From Parasponia andersonii (Eukaryota; Streptophyta; Magnoliopsida; Rosales; Cannabaceae), in NCBI GenBank assembly GCA_002914805.1, contig JXTB01000321.1, forward strand, positions 173,999 to 237,998: a stretch of 64,000 bases of DNA. The letters are read 5' to 3'. Each line of letters opens with the position of its first letter. Positions within the stretch are counted from its first letter, which is position 1. Below, in pieces: positions 45,881 through 57,959 of this stretch. The translations under genes were made by a program, and so were the position numbers. The notes under the pieces are model-generated. The model saw only the letters and a list, made by a program, of their open reading frames with translations. It had not been told where the DNA came from and made no database searches.

Positions 45881-46556
45881 TTGATTCTTACGATCAACAA
45901 TTAATAGTTTACTATATCAAATCTATACTAGGAAGAAATTAAATATAAATCGTCCATATGAGCTAGAACAATACATACCCTTTTCTCTGCTATTTTCCAC
46001 ATCTAATTATAAATTTCCACATTTGATTATGAAGTTAAATATTTCTAATTTAGTTGTTCCAGAATGAACTTTTACAAAAACATATATACAATTAGAAACT
46101 AGATCATGAGTTCCCTACATTATATATGTATATACCTAGAAACTATATGAAATCTTATCATCATTTCATCGATGCAGAAGATATGAATAAATTCAACTCA
46201 AAAATAGCAAAGAGAGAAAGATATTTTTTTGGTGACAGTAGTTACACAGAGAGAGACGTTTCCTACAATGGTGGATGATGGACTGAAAGAGAATGAGACT
46301 AGATAGAGAGATGTTTTCTAATGACAATGGGTGGCAGACTAGAAGAAAGAGACCTCCATCTGAGATCTTAGCAAGAGACCACAAGAGGAAGACAATGAGG
46401 GAATATGGGCACGAGGAAAAGAGAAAAACTAAAAATGGCATTTTTATAGTAAAAGTTGTACAAAATTAACTTCAACGTGTCACATTGTATTTTAAGAAAT
46501 AATGTTATAAAAACCGTATGGGATGTCATTTTCCCAAAAAGAATTACAAAAACTTG
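45881..46556. other. intergenic DNA
   Basis: No gene recognised. A stretch at 46190-46440 is open on the minus strand but has the look of GA-rich low-complexity DNA. Confidence 0.3.
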
Positions 46557-46850
46557 GTGGATCGAATTTTTTTTCAATTTCCGTACTACTTTTTTCTAAT
46601 AAAATTCTATTTTTTAGAAGTTTTTAGAAAAATACTATTTTTAAAATATTTACTTGTTACTAGTGTATGAAAACTTGTTACCAATTACTAGTTGTATACT
46701 AATTATAAATACTTTTAGTTACTAGTTACCAGTACTCGAAAACTAATTACTTGTTACTAGTTACTATTTTTATACACTTTTCTAAAAATATTTTGAAAAA
46801 TAGTATTTTTCTAAAAAATTATGGTACTGGATCTTAAAAAAACTTAGCCA
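46557..46850. mobile_element. palindromic MITE-like element
   Basis: The arms ttagaaaaatactattttt (about 46624-46642) and aaaaatagtatttttctaa (about 46796-46814) are perfect reverse complements. Outer matches include gtactac/gtactgg and ggatcgaa/ggatctta. The loop is made of ttactagtta-type repeats. Length and structure fit a foldback MITE. Confidence 0.5.
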
Positions 46851-49678
46851 ATCATATATTTCTTTTCTAAAAATATCGTACAAAAGGCCTAATTTTCACC
46901 TTATTTTATGCAGTTTGATTTTATATTGTGTACATAAAGGACATGCATGACCAATTTAATTTAAGTTACTACACTAGACCAAAGTATAATTAACTCTTGA
47001 TCAATTATACATAATATATTAGTAAATATTCATTCAACTAAAGGTTCAATATTGAACTTTAAATTAAATATAAGTTAAAGAAGCCCATCAACAATAAAAT
47101 ATGAGGATATGTATCATTATGAAAAATATCAATAATAAAAGTCATGCGAACCTATTGCTTTGCCTCTCCAATTATTTTACTTCTTATTAATTCATATATG
47201 TCAAATGGATAATTTGACTTTATCAAAATAATCCTAATTCAATCAACTCCTTTATTAAATACTTAGTGTTAAGATTCAATTATCCAAGTACTAGTAGCAA
47301 AATAACGTAATATTTACTCTTTGAATTTAAGAGCCATGATTTTACTGTCTTTAAATATATGTTCTTCATATGTATATTGTACTCATTAACAGCTCAAATA
47401 ACGCATCTTGTAAATGTGCATTCATTATTTATTTCAAGATTACCATAGATATCCTTAATTATTTGAATCCTAGTATATGATTTTATAAACAATACTTAAT
47501 AAAATCATATTTACTTTATTGTGTTTAGTACATCTACCATATACTAAGCTTTCTATTCAAAGTCAACAATTTGATGATTTAGACTCATCAATCCTAATTA
47601 AAATAGAAAAAGTCTACAACCCTGCTTGAATAAAGTGCTCAACTTAACTTTCATTTTATAGGTTGTGAAGTAGTCTAGACTAAATAAAGAATTATATCTA
47701 CTACACATAATATATTCTTATGTAAAGAGGAGTTCTAAATGTAGTCTTTTTATACCATTTTTTTTTATTCTCCATTCTCATTACGTGATACGTAGATACA
47801 ACTATCTAATTTTATGTTTTAATAATATAACAAATTATAGTAGAATTCATGTTTCAAGAAGTGAAACTTAAGAGTGAAAAAAGTTTGTATTTTCCAGTCA
47901 ATAATGGATTCTATTATCGAGTTATACATTCATATTTTTTATTATAATAAATTATAATAGAATCTATATATCATATAATAAAACTAAATAATTAAAAAGA
48001 GAGTACAATTACATTCCTCTTATGTGAATAATTCTTTTATTATCTTCTTATTACAAGAATAATCTCATACTATAAATATTGCATGAATTAGATAAAAAGC
48101 ATAAATAAATTTATTGAACTGAAATTATCTTTACAAAAAATGCTTTCAATACATTTTTCCAAACATATCTACCTACTTAAGTTTGCCTTATACTCTATTC
48201 TTCCTTCTTCTTTTTTCTTTTTCTCTTTTGTTAGAAGATTACTTAATTGTAATTCGGGTTAAGTGCTACTTGCCCCAACAATCTTTCTTTCCGTAAATTT
48301 ACATGTAAAATGATAGTTTTAGAGAGGTCTATTCTCATCCCTATGTTTACTTACCACAAACCTTTTCCAGAACATGCATGATCTAAATTTTAAATTTAAA
48401 CATTGCTTATCGCATCCCTCAGTGTTCCAAAAATGTCCTACATATTAAATTAAAAAGATTTCCCTTCCTACCCACGATCTATATATTATTCTCACTTTTT
48501 AATAATAGTTTAGATAAACGTCTGTAAGGAGAGTTTTTTTTTTCAAAAAAAAAATTATAAATTAAAAATTCATTTTATTGATGGTTCTTTTGATAATGAA
48601 AAAAAGATTATTATTAAAACAAAGTATGAGAAGAGCATACGGAGGACGGAGGACTGATAATAAACTCATCCTTTATTTTCTACTTTGTCCCGAGATTCTT
48701 TTTTTTTTTTTTTTTTTTCTAGATTGGTCTTTTCTCAATTTTTAAAACCAAAATTAAGGGGAAAAAAGTAGGAATGAAAAAGACAATTCTCGTACGTAAA
48801 TCCTTTGCTTTTTACCTTTTGTACTTTTTTAAGGGAAAAAAATCAGATAGTTTTTTTTAAGTGGATAAAAACTAGGTTAATTGTTATGTGAAAATCATAA
48901 ATGTGGAAATGTCATGTTTTATAATATTGACAATAAGTCTACTATACGATGATTCCGAAAGATGAAAATTCATCTACAACAATTCTAGTTTACTTTATTG
49001 TAGTTTGGAAATATTATTACAAAGTTTTAGGTAATTTTTGTGTTATTAATATATTTTAAATTCTTGGAGCCTTTTTGGTAATTTTTAGATGAATTATGCG
49101 TCAAGTGATACCAAGAATGAAGATATTGTTAAGATGATTAAGAAAAATTTCATATATCATTTCAATAATTTTTTTTTATAAATTTCAATTTAAAAAAAAA
49201 ACATAAATAGTATCAAAAAAGCTTATTATTTATCTCGTGTCTAAGCTACCTTTCAACCTGTATACCCAAAGAATCTTAAAGATTTGTTGCTTAATACTAT
49301 GCAACTCTATACAAAACTATGGTCGTGCAATCGTATGTACACCAATGATGAAATTGGTTAGACAAGAGTCCAATGAGGTGTCAATGAATAAATTTGTTCT
49401 AACGGAACTTCAAGACAATCTCAAGCGAAAAAAGATCTTCATGACAGTCATATAGCTCCATGTCCAAATTCATGAAAATATGCTCACCCTAAANAGTCCC
49501 TTTTATTTGGTAGACATTTCGATAGATGGCAGCATATAAGTAATTACTACAAATAACTGAATAAAATAGCCTGAAGCTAGCTACAGCCTGTTATCTCAAC
49601 ATCATGCATCATTTATTCCTAGTCATTTGATAGGAGTAAAGGCCGTGATAGTTGGCCAACATTGAAACATTTTTGGAT
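46851..49678. other. AT-rich intergenic DNA and 3' flank of the Sec14-like gene
   Basis: No gene is supported. Parts of 47160-47760 resemble decayed LTR sequence but were not tied to a partner. Poly-T tracts lie at 48700-48718. A minus-strand AATAAA (plus ttattt...tttatt at about 49612) lies some 65 bp after the Sec14-like stop codon and may be its poly(A) signal. There is a single N at 49494. Confidence 0.35.
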
Positions 49679-52600
49679 TCAATCCTCCAATGGGGCCAAT
49701 TCGACCTCTTGGAGCAATCTAAGTTTTGCACGCCCGCCGTACTCTTCTGGCAAGGTTTCTTCACCGACTGCTTTTATGAAATCACTTCTTTCGTCGTCAT
49801 TGGTCACAATTACAATCTGCATTTCAAAATCTCAACGTTGAAATCAATCCCGATCGACTTGAATGGAACAATTTCTTTTTCGTCCACAACTTTGAGTGGA
49901 GATAAAATAAATGAAATTTGATAAATAATGACATATTTTGTTCACTCTCTTCTTCTAGCGCTCAAGCTTGCTACGAGCGCGACACACACATAAGCATTCA
50001 CGAGAGTGTGCATATAATATCCACAAAACAAAATGAAGAAATCTCAACTGTGAAACTCTGAACAACGCTTACAAACTTGATGAAGAATGACATAATTTCT
50101 TTTTCAGCATTTTGACACATTGAGTTGCAAATTTGCAGCCATATGTATTTGCAATGCACCAATTCATGAGTTTATATCCCTTCACATATTATATTAATAG
50201 ATAAACTTACCTTTTCTAGAGTTGCCTTCTCAAGGAAGCGAGAAACCAGCCTCCAAATGCTTACAAAGAACCACGGCATGTGTAAAATGAAGCACTTTGC
50301 CAGACGTTCAGGGTAGTAAGACTGCAGTTTTAATAAGCACATGCACAAGGTTACATTAGACATACATCACACACTCAGGGCATCAAATCTACTAACACAA
50401 AGTTACAAGGATCACAACAAATTTAATAACATGGAGCTACAAGCATCACAACTGAACGTACGAAAAATCCGAACCATCACTTGATGACATAGGAAATAGT
50501 GATTATAATTCAACATGAGGCAAACGTCGGTAACCAGGAATTGTAAGGCAAAGAACAATTGACCCGGAAACCATCTCCAGCAAACAGATTTTTAAACAAC
50601 AAAAACAACCTAGTGAATGATTTACATCTAGATCGCCAAAGAATTCAGTTGAACAGTAGCTTGAGAGAACCGATGAGAAAACATGTGAAATCAAAAAGAA
50701 TCAGAAACGGAAACGAAACTATAGATACAGGGCCGGCAAACACAGGAGCACAAAGTTTAAATTCACAGGGCAATTGTAAATTGTTATAAGGCTAGAATCA
50801 CGAGCAATTTGACATATTCTCAGGGGAATGAACTCGTTAATAGAATGGCTGGAAATGAACAACCAATTAATGCATGAATAAGAAAAAGGGATACCATCAT
50901 CAACTCAGTAATATGCGTGTAGGTGCACCGCCTTATTGTTTATGATATGAAGAGATGCATCAGCAAAAAAATCTGTTCATATCATCATTTTCCCTTTTCT
51001 CAAAAACCGAAAAAAAAAAACAAAACAAAAAAAAAAAATCTTTAGATGCTACCAACGGTACTGAAATGCCATTTGAGAGACATGTCACGAATGTCTCCCT
51101 CAATGCACCATGCTTGTTCTCTGCCTTTCAATGCCCACACACAACTTGGGGAAAATGGAATTTAAGAGACTCACCTGTAGAAACTGAAATCCGGTGATCA
51201 GTGCACGAGCATCAACGTTCTTTAATGAGAGATTTTGCAGATCAAGAATGCCAATCAACTTTTCATTCCCAGTCTCTCTTCCTTTAAAAGAACTGAAATC
51301 AGCAGAATGAACATCCAAATCAAAGGATATTCCAATTCCTCCACTGAAAGATGTAAACTTTATTCTTTTTAAATCTATAAGTAGACCATGCTTCCAAAAA
51401 TGAACAGAGATATATTTATCTATATGAATGGATTTGGTCTAAAGTGGACCAAAAACTCCTGTTTCGAGATGCATGAGACATGACAAGCTTAGTGTGTGCA
51501 TACACAGTGCTGCATATTTGTTAAGAAGCATTCACTATTGTGTTTTTGTTACAAGTATAATTGACTATGAACAATAATTTCATACTGCAGTGAACTTAAC
51601 AAATTTTAAATCTGCTCACAAGTCATATAATTGCCTAAATTTACCCCGTTTCTTTCACTGAGGGATTAACATTAGTTAAATCGAGGGCTACCTCGCAATA
51701 GTTTTGTCAAGGAGGTGGACCACAAATTCTGCAGGGTGAAACAAGAAAAAGCAAACAGAGTATTCAACAGTTAGTTATTGTCACAGAAATGATGCAAGAA
51801 ATTCAGACTTGATTCTATTATTTCTATACATTTATGCATGTCTTCTTTTACTATTGCCTGATACAATAACTATAGGCCAAAGCCAATCACTAGTATAGGT
51901 ATCATGGCTGCCGAATGAATTTATAATGTTAAGGAAAGATCACCCAAAATAAAATGATATAAAATGAACCAAAACATGATTACATTGAAACACAGACATA
52001 CACAAAAAACACCCTATAATATAAAACAGAAAGTAATTTGTGCATGCATGATGTTCTCTCCGGTGTCTTTTGGTGGCCAGTGCTGTTGAAGGCCCACCAC
52101 ATAATTAAATTGGCCTATACTTAGACCATCCTCCAAGACCAAAGTTTAATCCAATAGCCCATGCCCAACCAGGACTGAGGCAAATGCTCTTTCTATTGTT
52201 CTTTAGAAATTAAAAAAAAAAAAAAACAAAAAACAAATATTATTGATGGATCATTATTCCTAATTCATCCGTATAAAAAGAATTATCATATTAAAATCAT
52301 ACGTGGAGGAGGGGAGCTGATAGAAAAAGAAGCTTGAAATCATTGAAGTTGACCTCGGTGAAGATCCACTTTCACTCCTATTAACTGGCTTTCATTATTT
52401 TATTACCTTCTGGTAGAAGGTACCAAAGTCCACAAAGACCAAACAAACACCAAGCAAATCCATATGATAATATGAAAGGCCAGCCAATACACACGAAAAT
52501 AAAACATTAACAAATACCATTTTATGGTCCCACATGGTTAGGTGTCACAACAAGCAATAAAGTCTAACTCATCCTAATATAATAAACCTTTTCTACATTG

Positions 52601-53304
52601 GAACTATTCTCTTATTCGCATTTTCAGGCATGGCCCATTAATCGGACAAACTTTTATCCAGAGGCATCAATGCAACGACTAGAACAGAATCAGCATGGAA
52701 AAACTAGAAAGAACAAAAAATGCATAAACATGAAATTCCTAAATATAAAAGACCCTTCTTATGAAATATTTATATATTGCAAATATATATATGTGTAGAT
52801 TCAAATAAATATATATAATATATAAATATATAAATTTAAACATGTGCAATGAATTACTTTTGAATTGAAGCTGGTCTTTTGAGGGAAAATGGTTGCAGCC
52901 TTTTACAATCATCACCGGGTATCCCTTGGTCGATAAGCCCTGCAAATAAATCTTTTTAGCTGCTAATTCATCTGGTACTTCGGAGTCAGAAATGAACCCA
53001 TTTGGAACAAGGGAAGCCCTCCATTTCTGCCACAGAACAAACATCTTTGCCGCTTTGTCAGGGTCCATAGACCTCGCAATTAAGAATCTCATTAGTGTTG
53101 GCTCACCATACTTCTGCAAAATTTTCGAAATACATAAATTAATACATAAAGAACCAAACTGAATAACCACAAAATCTACTTCTGGGGTCAAAAAGAACGG
53201 TGTTTTTGTACCTCAGTGGAGCAGCCAAGGTTCTCGATAGATTTCCTCATCTGGGTCAGTGCGATCCTCATCTGGGTCAGTGCGATTTCTTGGTTTCCCT
53301 CCAT
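49679..53304 (-). CDS. Sec14-like (CRAL-TRIO) lipid-transfer protein
   Basis: This family binds and moves phosphatidylinositol or similar lipids between membranes. Six exons join in frame to 267 codons: 53304-53212, 53113-52858, 51728-51692, 51343-51175, 50321-50211 and 49816-49679, all with GT...AG introns. After a short helical start comes the CRAL-TRIO N-domain (KYGEPTLMRFLIARSMDP, KMFVLWQKWRASLVP). The lipid-binding domain follows, with LIGILDLQNLSLKNVDARAL, GFQFLQSYYPERLAKCFILHMP and the C-terminal LPEEYGGRAKL motif. The length fits the small soluble plant group (about 240-270 aa). I chose the ATG at 53304 because homologues start just before ALTQMRKS; an in-frame ATG at 53373 would add 23 residues. 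A 21-bp duplication in exon 1 repeats IALTQMR. No defect was seen. Confidence 0.94.
53230..53286 (-). repeat. 21-bp in-frame tandem duplication in exon 1
   Basis: The segment encoding IALTQMR occurs twice in a row (plus strand ctcatctgggtcagtgcgat, repeated with period 21). Family members normally have one copy. It keeps the frame and leaves the domain untouched. Confidence 0.9.
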
Positions 53305-53690
53305 TACAGCTGAGCAAAGATGGTCTTTTTGCTCTGGTTTTAAGACTTGGGACTCAAATTCAGAGCACCCCAAAAGTGATTCTGACCCTTCGTTTCAAAT
53401 GGGCAAGTTTTGATTAGTCAAAAAATACCCCAACAAATTAAACAGAGAGAGAGAGAGAGAGGGTGGAATGGAAGTGAAAGTTTGCGTTGACAAAACGGAA
53501 AGCTGACTATTAAGAACTTGGGGAGAGAGAGGCTAAATTAAGAGTAACACGCAAAATATTGGTTGGATGCTAATTGAAATAATGGTTGGATGGTAATTGC
53601 GAACAGGAATACTAGTCTAGAATTTGTTGCTTTGAGGTAGCTATGAATGAAAGCTACTTTCTTTTTGTGTGTCTCTGGTTATGGAAAAAT
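53305..53690 (-). other. 5' UTR and promoter side of the Sec14-like gene
   Basis: It contains a (GA)n tract at about 53442-53461 and a second gagagag run at 53524. No clear TATA box. Confidence 0.45.
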
Positions 53691-55138
53691 TGTGAGGGTA
53701 TATGCCCTAAAATACGTATATTTTCAATATTTATTGAATTAATAAAATGATATTTTTCTATTTGAATTTGTGCATAATTGGTATATCATTAAATATTAGA
53801 AAATTTTTAATTTATTTATGTGACCATAAATTTAGCATATAAGTGTTATATACCTGAGGATTAAATTTATGGATAATAAACTAAATATAGTCTGTAATAA
53901 TTAATTAAAGTTTGAGATCTTTAATTAAATATTATTAGTACGATCCATTAACATTGAGAATGTAATAGCCTTATCCGGACTATTGATGTATTGAAATCAT
54001 AATGGAGATACTTTATATAATTTGATTATATAGGACTGGACCAGACATAATTTGAATTTCACATAAATTCCGTTAACTGTTGAGAGTTTAAATAATGTCA
54101 CTAGATGATCATATGTAGATCAATCTTAATCCTGAGTAGTTATAGACTCCTATTTATAATATTATGTTCTTTGACATACTTGTTAAAGATTTATTTTTAA
54201 ACAGATCGAAATACTTGTATCTTGGGAATATAATGAGATGAGTAGCTGGGAATGTAACTTACAGATATGAAATCTATTCCTTTCATCAGGAAGCTAGAAA
54301 GATGATTTTCTTGTGTATTGATTCAGGACTTGAACAGTTTGAGTACTCAATTTATAATAGATTTATAAATTAATTGTTTATTAGAGAATCAATGGTACAC
54401 AAGAATAAATATGTAATTGGAGAGGTAAATGGAACATGACCTAGCTCCAATTATGACGTAACTCCAATTATGAATTGTCTACGGAGGATTGAACTACATA
54501 TAATGATTAAATCGATGGACTGCACGCTATTTTCTGAGTAAACTAATTCTGAAATTTCAAGAGTGCAATTTCAGATATTTAGTAGAGTAATACTGGAATT
54601 AATAAATTAGACAAATTAATTAAAGAGTTTAAGTTTAATTAATTGTCAGAATTTATTGGAGCTTGAATTACAGGTCCATAAGTCCCCAATTCCATCTCTT
54701 ACAAAGTACTAGATATTACATTATTTCTGTTACTGCACACTTTGTTTAGAAAAATAGTTTATCTATATGTAATTAATAATTGTTATTAATTAATTTAAAT
54801 TTATGGAGAGATAAGTTTCCTAATTTATTTAAATTTTGAATTTAAAAATATCTAATTATTAGATAAGTAAATAAATAGAAATTGGAAACTGACTGAAATT
54901 GAAACACTCTTGAATTATCTNATTTATTAAATAGTTTAATGTATATATATATATATATAAAAGAAACCCTAGCAAGATACACTATGTATTTTTTTTTCTA
55001 CAGAGCCTCCAAAAACTAGAAAGAATAAGAAAAGAATCTTCATATTCTCTGTAAAACAAAATTCTTGTAAAAACTTGGAGAGCAACTAGTGTGAGATGTG
55101 TCATGTTAGATGTCGGACTTTGACACATTCATGACAAG
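53691..55138 (+). mobile_element. copia-like LTR, probably solo, sense copy
   Basis: It begins TGTGAGGGTATATGCCCTAA and aligns over about 1.3 kb with the reverse complement of 5670-7340. No internal genes or primer site follow. The right end is near tttgacaca at about 55131 but was not fixed by a target duplication. It contains an (AT)n at about 54940-54958 and an N at 54921. Confidence 0.58.
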
Positions 55139-55329
55139 CATCACGCTTAATAAATAAATAAATAAAAATAAAAATTCTTCGGCATAAGAAAAACAAAACC
55201 CAAAAAATATTATTGAACGAAAACAAAAACTCATGATAACATTTTCTTAATTTTTTTTTAAGTGGTTTGAAGATGAGCCGTGCTAGAAATGTATCTGGTG
55301 TAACAATCTAACAAAAATGATGATTGTCA

Positions 55330-55756
55330 TGTTAGATTTATTTATATGACTTATGTGAATTTAATAAATTAATATTATATTTATTAATATTAATTTAATA
55401 ATATTGAATATATTTAAATTTTCATTGGTCAATGAAAAATTGTAATTCTTATGAATAGATATATCTAATAAAAAAAATATATCTTAAAGTATTTAAATAG
55501 AATCTAGTGTCACTTTCAATCATTATCAGAAATATACGTAATTTATATACGTAATTTATCATTAAACGTATTATTATTAAGTAAAGGTTAAGAGAGCGAA
55601 ATTCAAAATTATGCATCAAATTGGCAATTTATAGCTCAATTACAATGGATTCAGGTGTGTCTACTACATATATTCTAATTGTAAAAATCATGAGTTTTAA
55701 TATCATTTGGGATTATTGATTATATGCATATTAGAGTTTTACATAATTAAATGCCA
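55330..55756 (+). repeat. 5' LTR of the copia element
   Basis: It aligns with 61365-61826. Shared blocks include aagtatttaaatagaatctagtg, atcattaaacgtattattattaag and tacatatattctaatt. The inner end is approximate. Confidence 0.8.
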
Positions 55757-56106
55757 ATTAAGAATTTATGATTTTCTATTATAGCGATTATTTTCTCCCT
55801 GTGTATTTAAATCTAGATTTGCTCTTTTCCAATTTTAATGATCAACAAATTTAGAAATACCGACCTTAAACAATATATCGAAATTTGTCTAATGTGTTAT
55901 ATATTGCCAATATATGTATAAAATTGTTTTTCATTAAATAATATTGGCAAATGCGATTCATTTTGAATATTGAATCTGCTTATTCTTTTGTTCCTGATTT
56001 TTTTGATAACTTTTGGATTTTAATGGCATTATTAATGATAAAAAATGATGACTATCCATTATTGCTCTCTTACGGGTTTCTTAAATTGTAATGGATATGA
56101 AGTATT

Positions 56107-56108
<2 letters not shown>

Positions 56109-56148
<40 letters not shown>

Positions 56149-56234
56149 CTGAGTTTTGAAGAATGAAATTTAAATTACGAAATTAGATTATTCGTATAAA
56201 AAAACTCAAAAAAACTATACATATTTATTTATTG

Positions 56235-56278
<44 letters not shown>
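56109..56278. repeat. two (AT)n tracts in the copia leader
   Basis: AT runs lie at about 56109-56147 and 56238-56278. Confidence 0.93.
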
Positions 56279-56280
<2 letters not shown>

Positions 56281-57176
56281 AATGAAAGATAATATACCGC
56301 AAGAGATAAGGAATAAAATATTAGTTAATAGCTGTATATAAATGCTTATATGAAATATCAAAGTCGAATATTTATAGTTGCAGTTTATGATATTTTCAAT
56401 TTTTTTGTTTTCGTTTAAATAGTATCTATTTACTTATCCTAATGATTTCCACATGATTGGTTTTATTAATAGTTAATAGATTTATCTACAATTTCTATTT
56501 ACTTTATTAGAGGATTAATTATATTAGCAAAAATTATGATTATAAAACAAATTTTATTCAGTTTGAATTCTATATTATGTTTGTTTGTTAGTCACTAAAG
56601 TGGCCAAACTAGAATATTACATGGTTATCAAATTGAATAATTTTTCAACACTCATTTTTAGATGCTCATAAATGAATACCTAAATTTTAGACAAAATGTC
56701 ATTGAGTGAGTTGTTGAAATTTATTATTTATAAGATATTTTAGGATCATCCAAAGGTATATCATTTATTCTCATAATTAATAAATATAATATGATGATTG
56801 ATATATCTTATTATATATGTTTAGTATATCCAAAAATAGCAAACATATTTAATTAGGATATATAATTATCAAATAAGTGATTTTATTATTAGCATCATTT
56901 TTATTATTCATGGTACATTAGAGTATTTCCCAAACGAGAGCTTTAATATATAACTGATTGTTTTTGTTGTTTGAATCTATTTTATGTTTGATGTATCAAA
57001 ATATTGATATTAGAAATTTTTTATCATATTTACAATATCTATTCCAGTTTCACTATATTCGCATACTTCACCTGTTTTTTTATTTAACAGGTTAAATTTC
57101 TTTAATTAATGTAAACAAATCCAATTTCACTTAAGTATTTTGAATCTTGACTTAGTACTTCAAATTGAGAAACCCG

Positions 57177-57258
57177 CAGTAATTATAGCTACAAGTAGTG
57201 ATGAGAAAAAGACTAACTCGCAGTAATTATAGCTACAAGTAGTGATGAGAAAAAGACT
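57177..57258. repeat. 41-bp tandem duplication before copia gag
   Basis: The unit cgcagtaattatagctacaa...aaaagacta occurs twice in direct succession with no visible differences, so it is far younger than the decayed element that carries it. Confidence 0.92.
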
Positions 57259-57309
57259 ACCCATAAACTTTGGGAAAAATCAAATAGATTAAGCTTAATA
57301 TTTATATGA

Positions 57310-57900
57310 ATGACAGTAGCAAACAATATTAAGTCTACTCTTCCAAAAACTAATAATACTAAGGAATTTATGAAATTTGTGAAAGAGAGGTCCCAAATTA
57401 TTGATAAGTCACTTGCTGGGATATTAGTGGGTAACTTAACTACCATGAAATATGATGGTTCTCATACCATACATGAGCATGTCCTTGAAATGACAAACAT
57501 AGCAGCAAAGCTAAAGAATTTAGGAGTGAATGTGGATGATTACTTTTTAGTACAATTCATATTGAATTCCTTGCCTCCTAAGCAATATGAGCCTTTTCAA
57601 ATGAACTACAACACTATTAAGAATAAGTAGAATGTTAATGAATTAGCCAATATACTTGTACAAGAAAAGACAAGGCTAAAGAATAAAAAAATTCATTCCA
57701 TTAATTTTACTACTCATCAAGGAGTTGAAAAGAAATCAAAATGAAAGCCTAGAAAATGCATGAAGCAAGGTTTACACAAGCTTAATGAATCTTCTAAGAC
57801 TTATCAAATCTACAAGAAAGCATACAAGAATGATAAGTGTTATTTCTGTAAAAAAGTTGGACATTATCAGAATGATTACCTAAAACATAAGGCTTAGTTT
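57310..57900 (+). pseudogene. copia gag remnant
   Basis: The block at 57310-57630 matches the UBN2-type gag of plant copia (KEFMKFVKERSQIIDKSLAG, HEHVLEMTNIAAKLKNLGV, FILNSLPPKQYEPF). A CCHC-like knuckle (CYFCKKVGHYQNDY) lies at about 57838-57880. Confidence 0.85.
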
Positions 57901-57959
57901 GAAAAGAAAGGTAAGTTTTGTGCTTTCATATATTTCAAATCAAATTTAACTGAAATTCC

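Noticed and set aside
47160-47760. Possible further decayed LTR
   Set aside because: The feel of an old LTR, but no partner copy, terminal repeats or flanking duplication could be shown.
49652-49921. Plus-strand frame of 89 codons
   Set aside because: Overlaps the last exon of the Sec14-like gene on the opposite strand, which has clear homology.
53305-53373. Longer N-terminus for the Sec14-like protein, starting at 53373
   Set aside because: Known relatives begin close to the ATG at 53304, and the extra 23 residues are unlike the family. It is kept only as an alternative.
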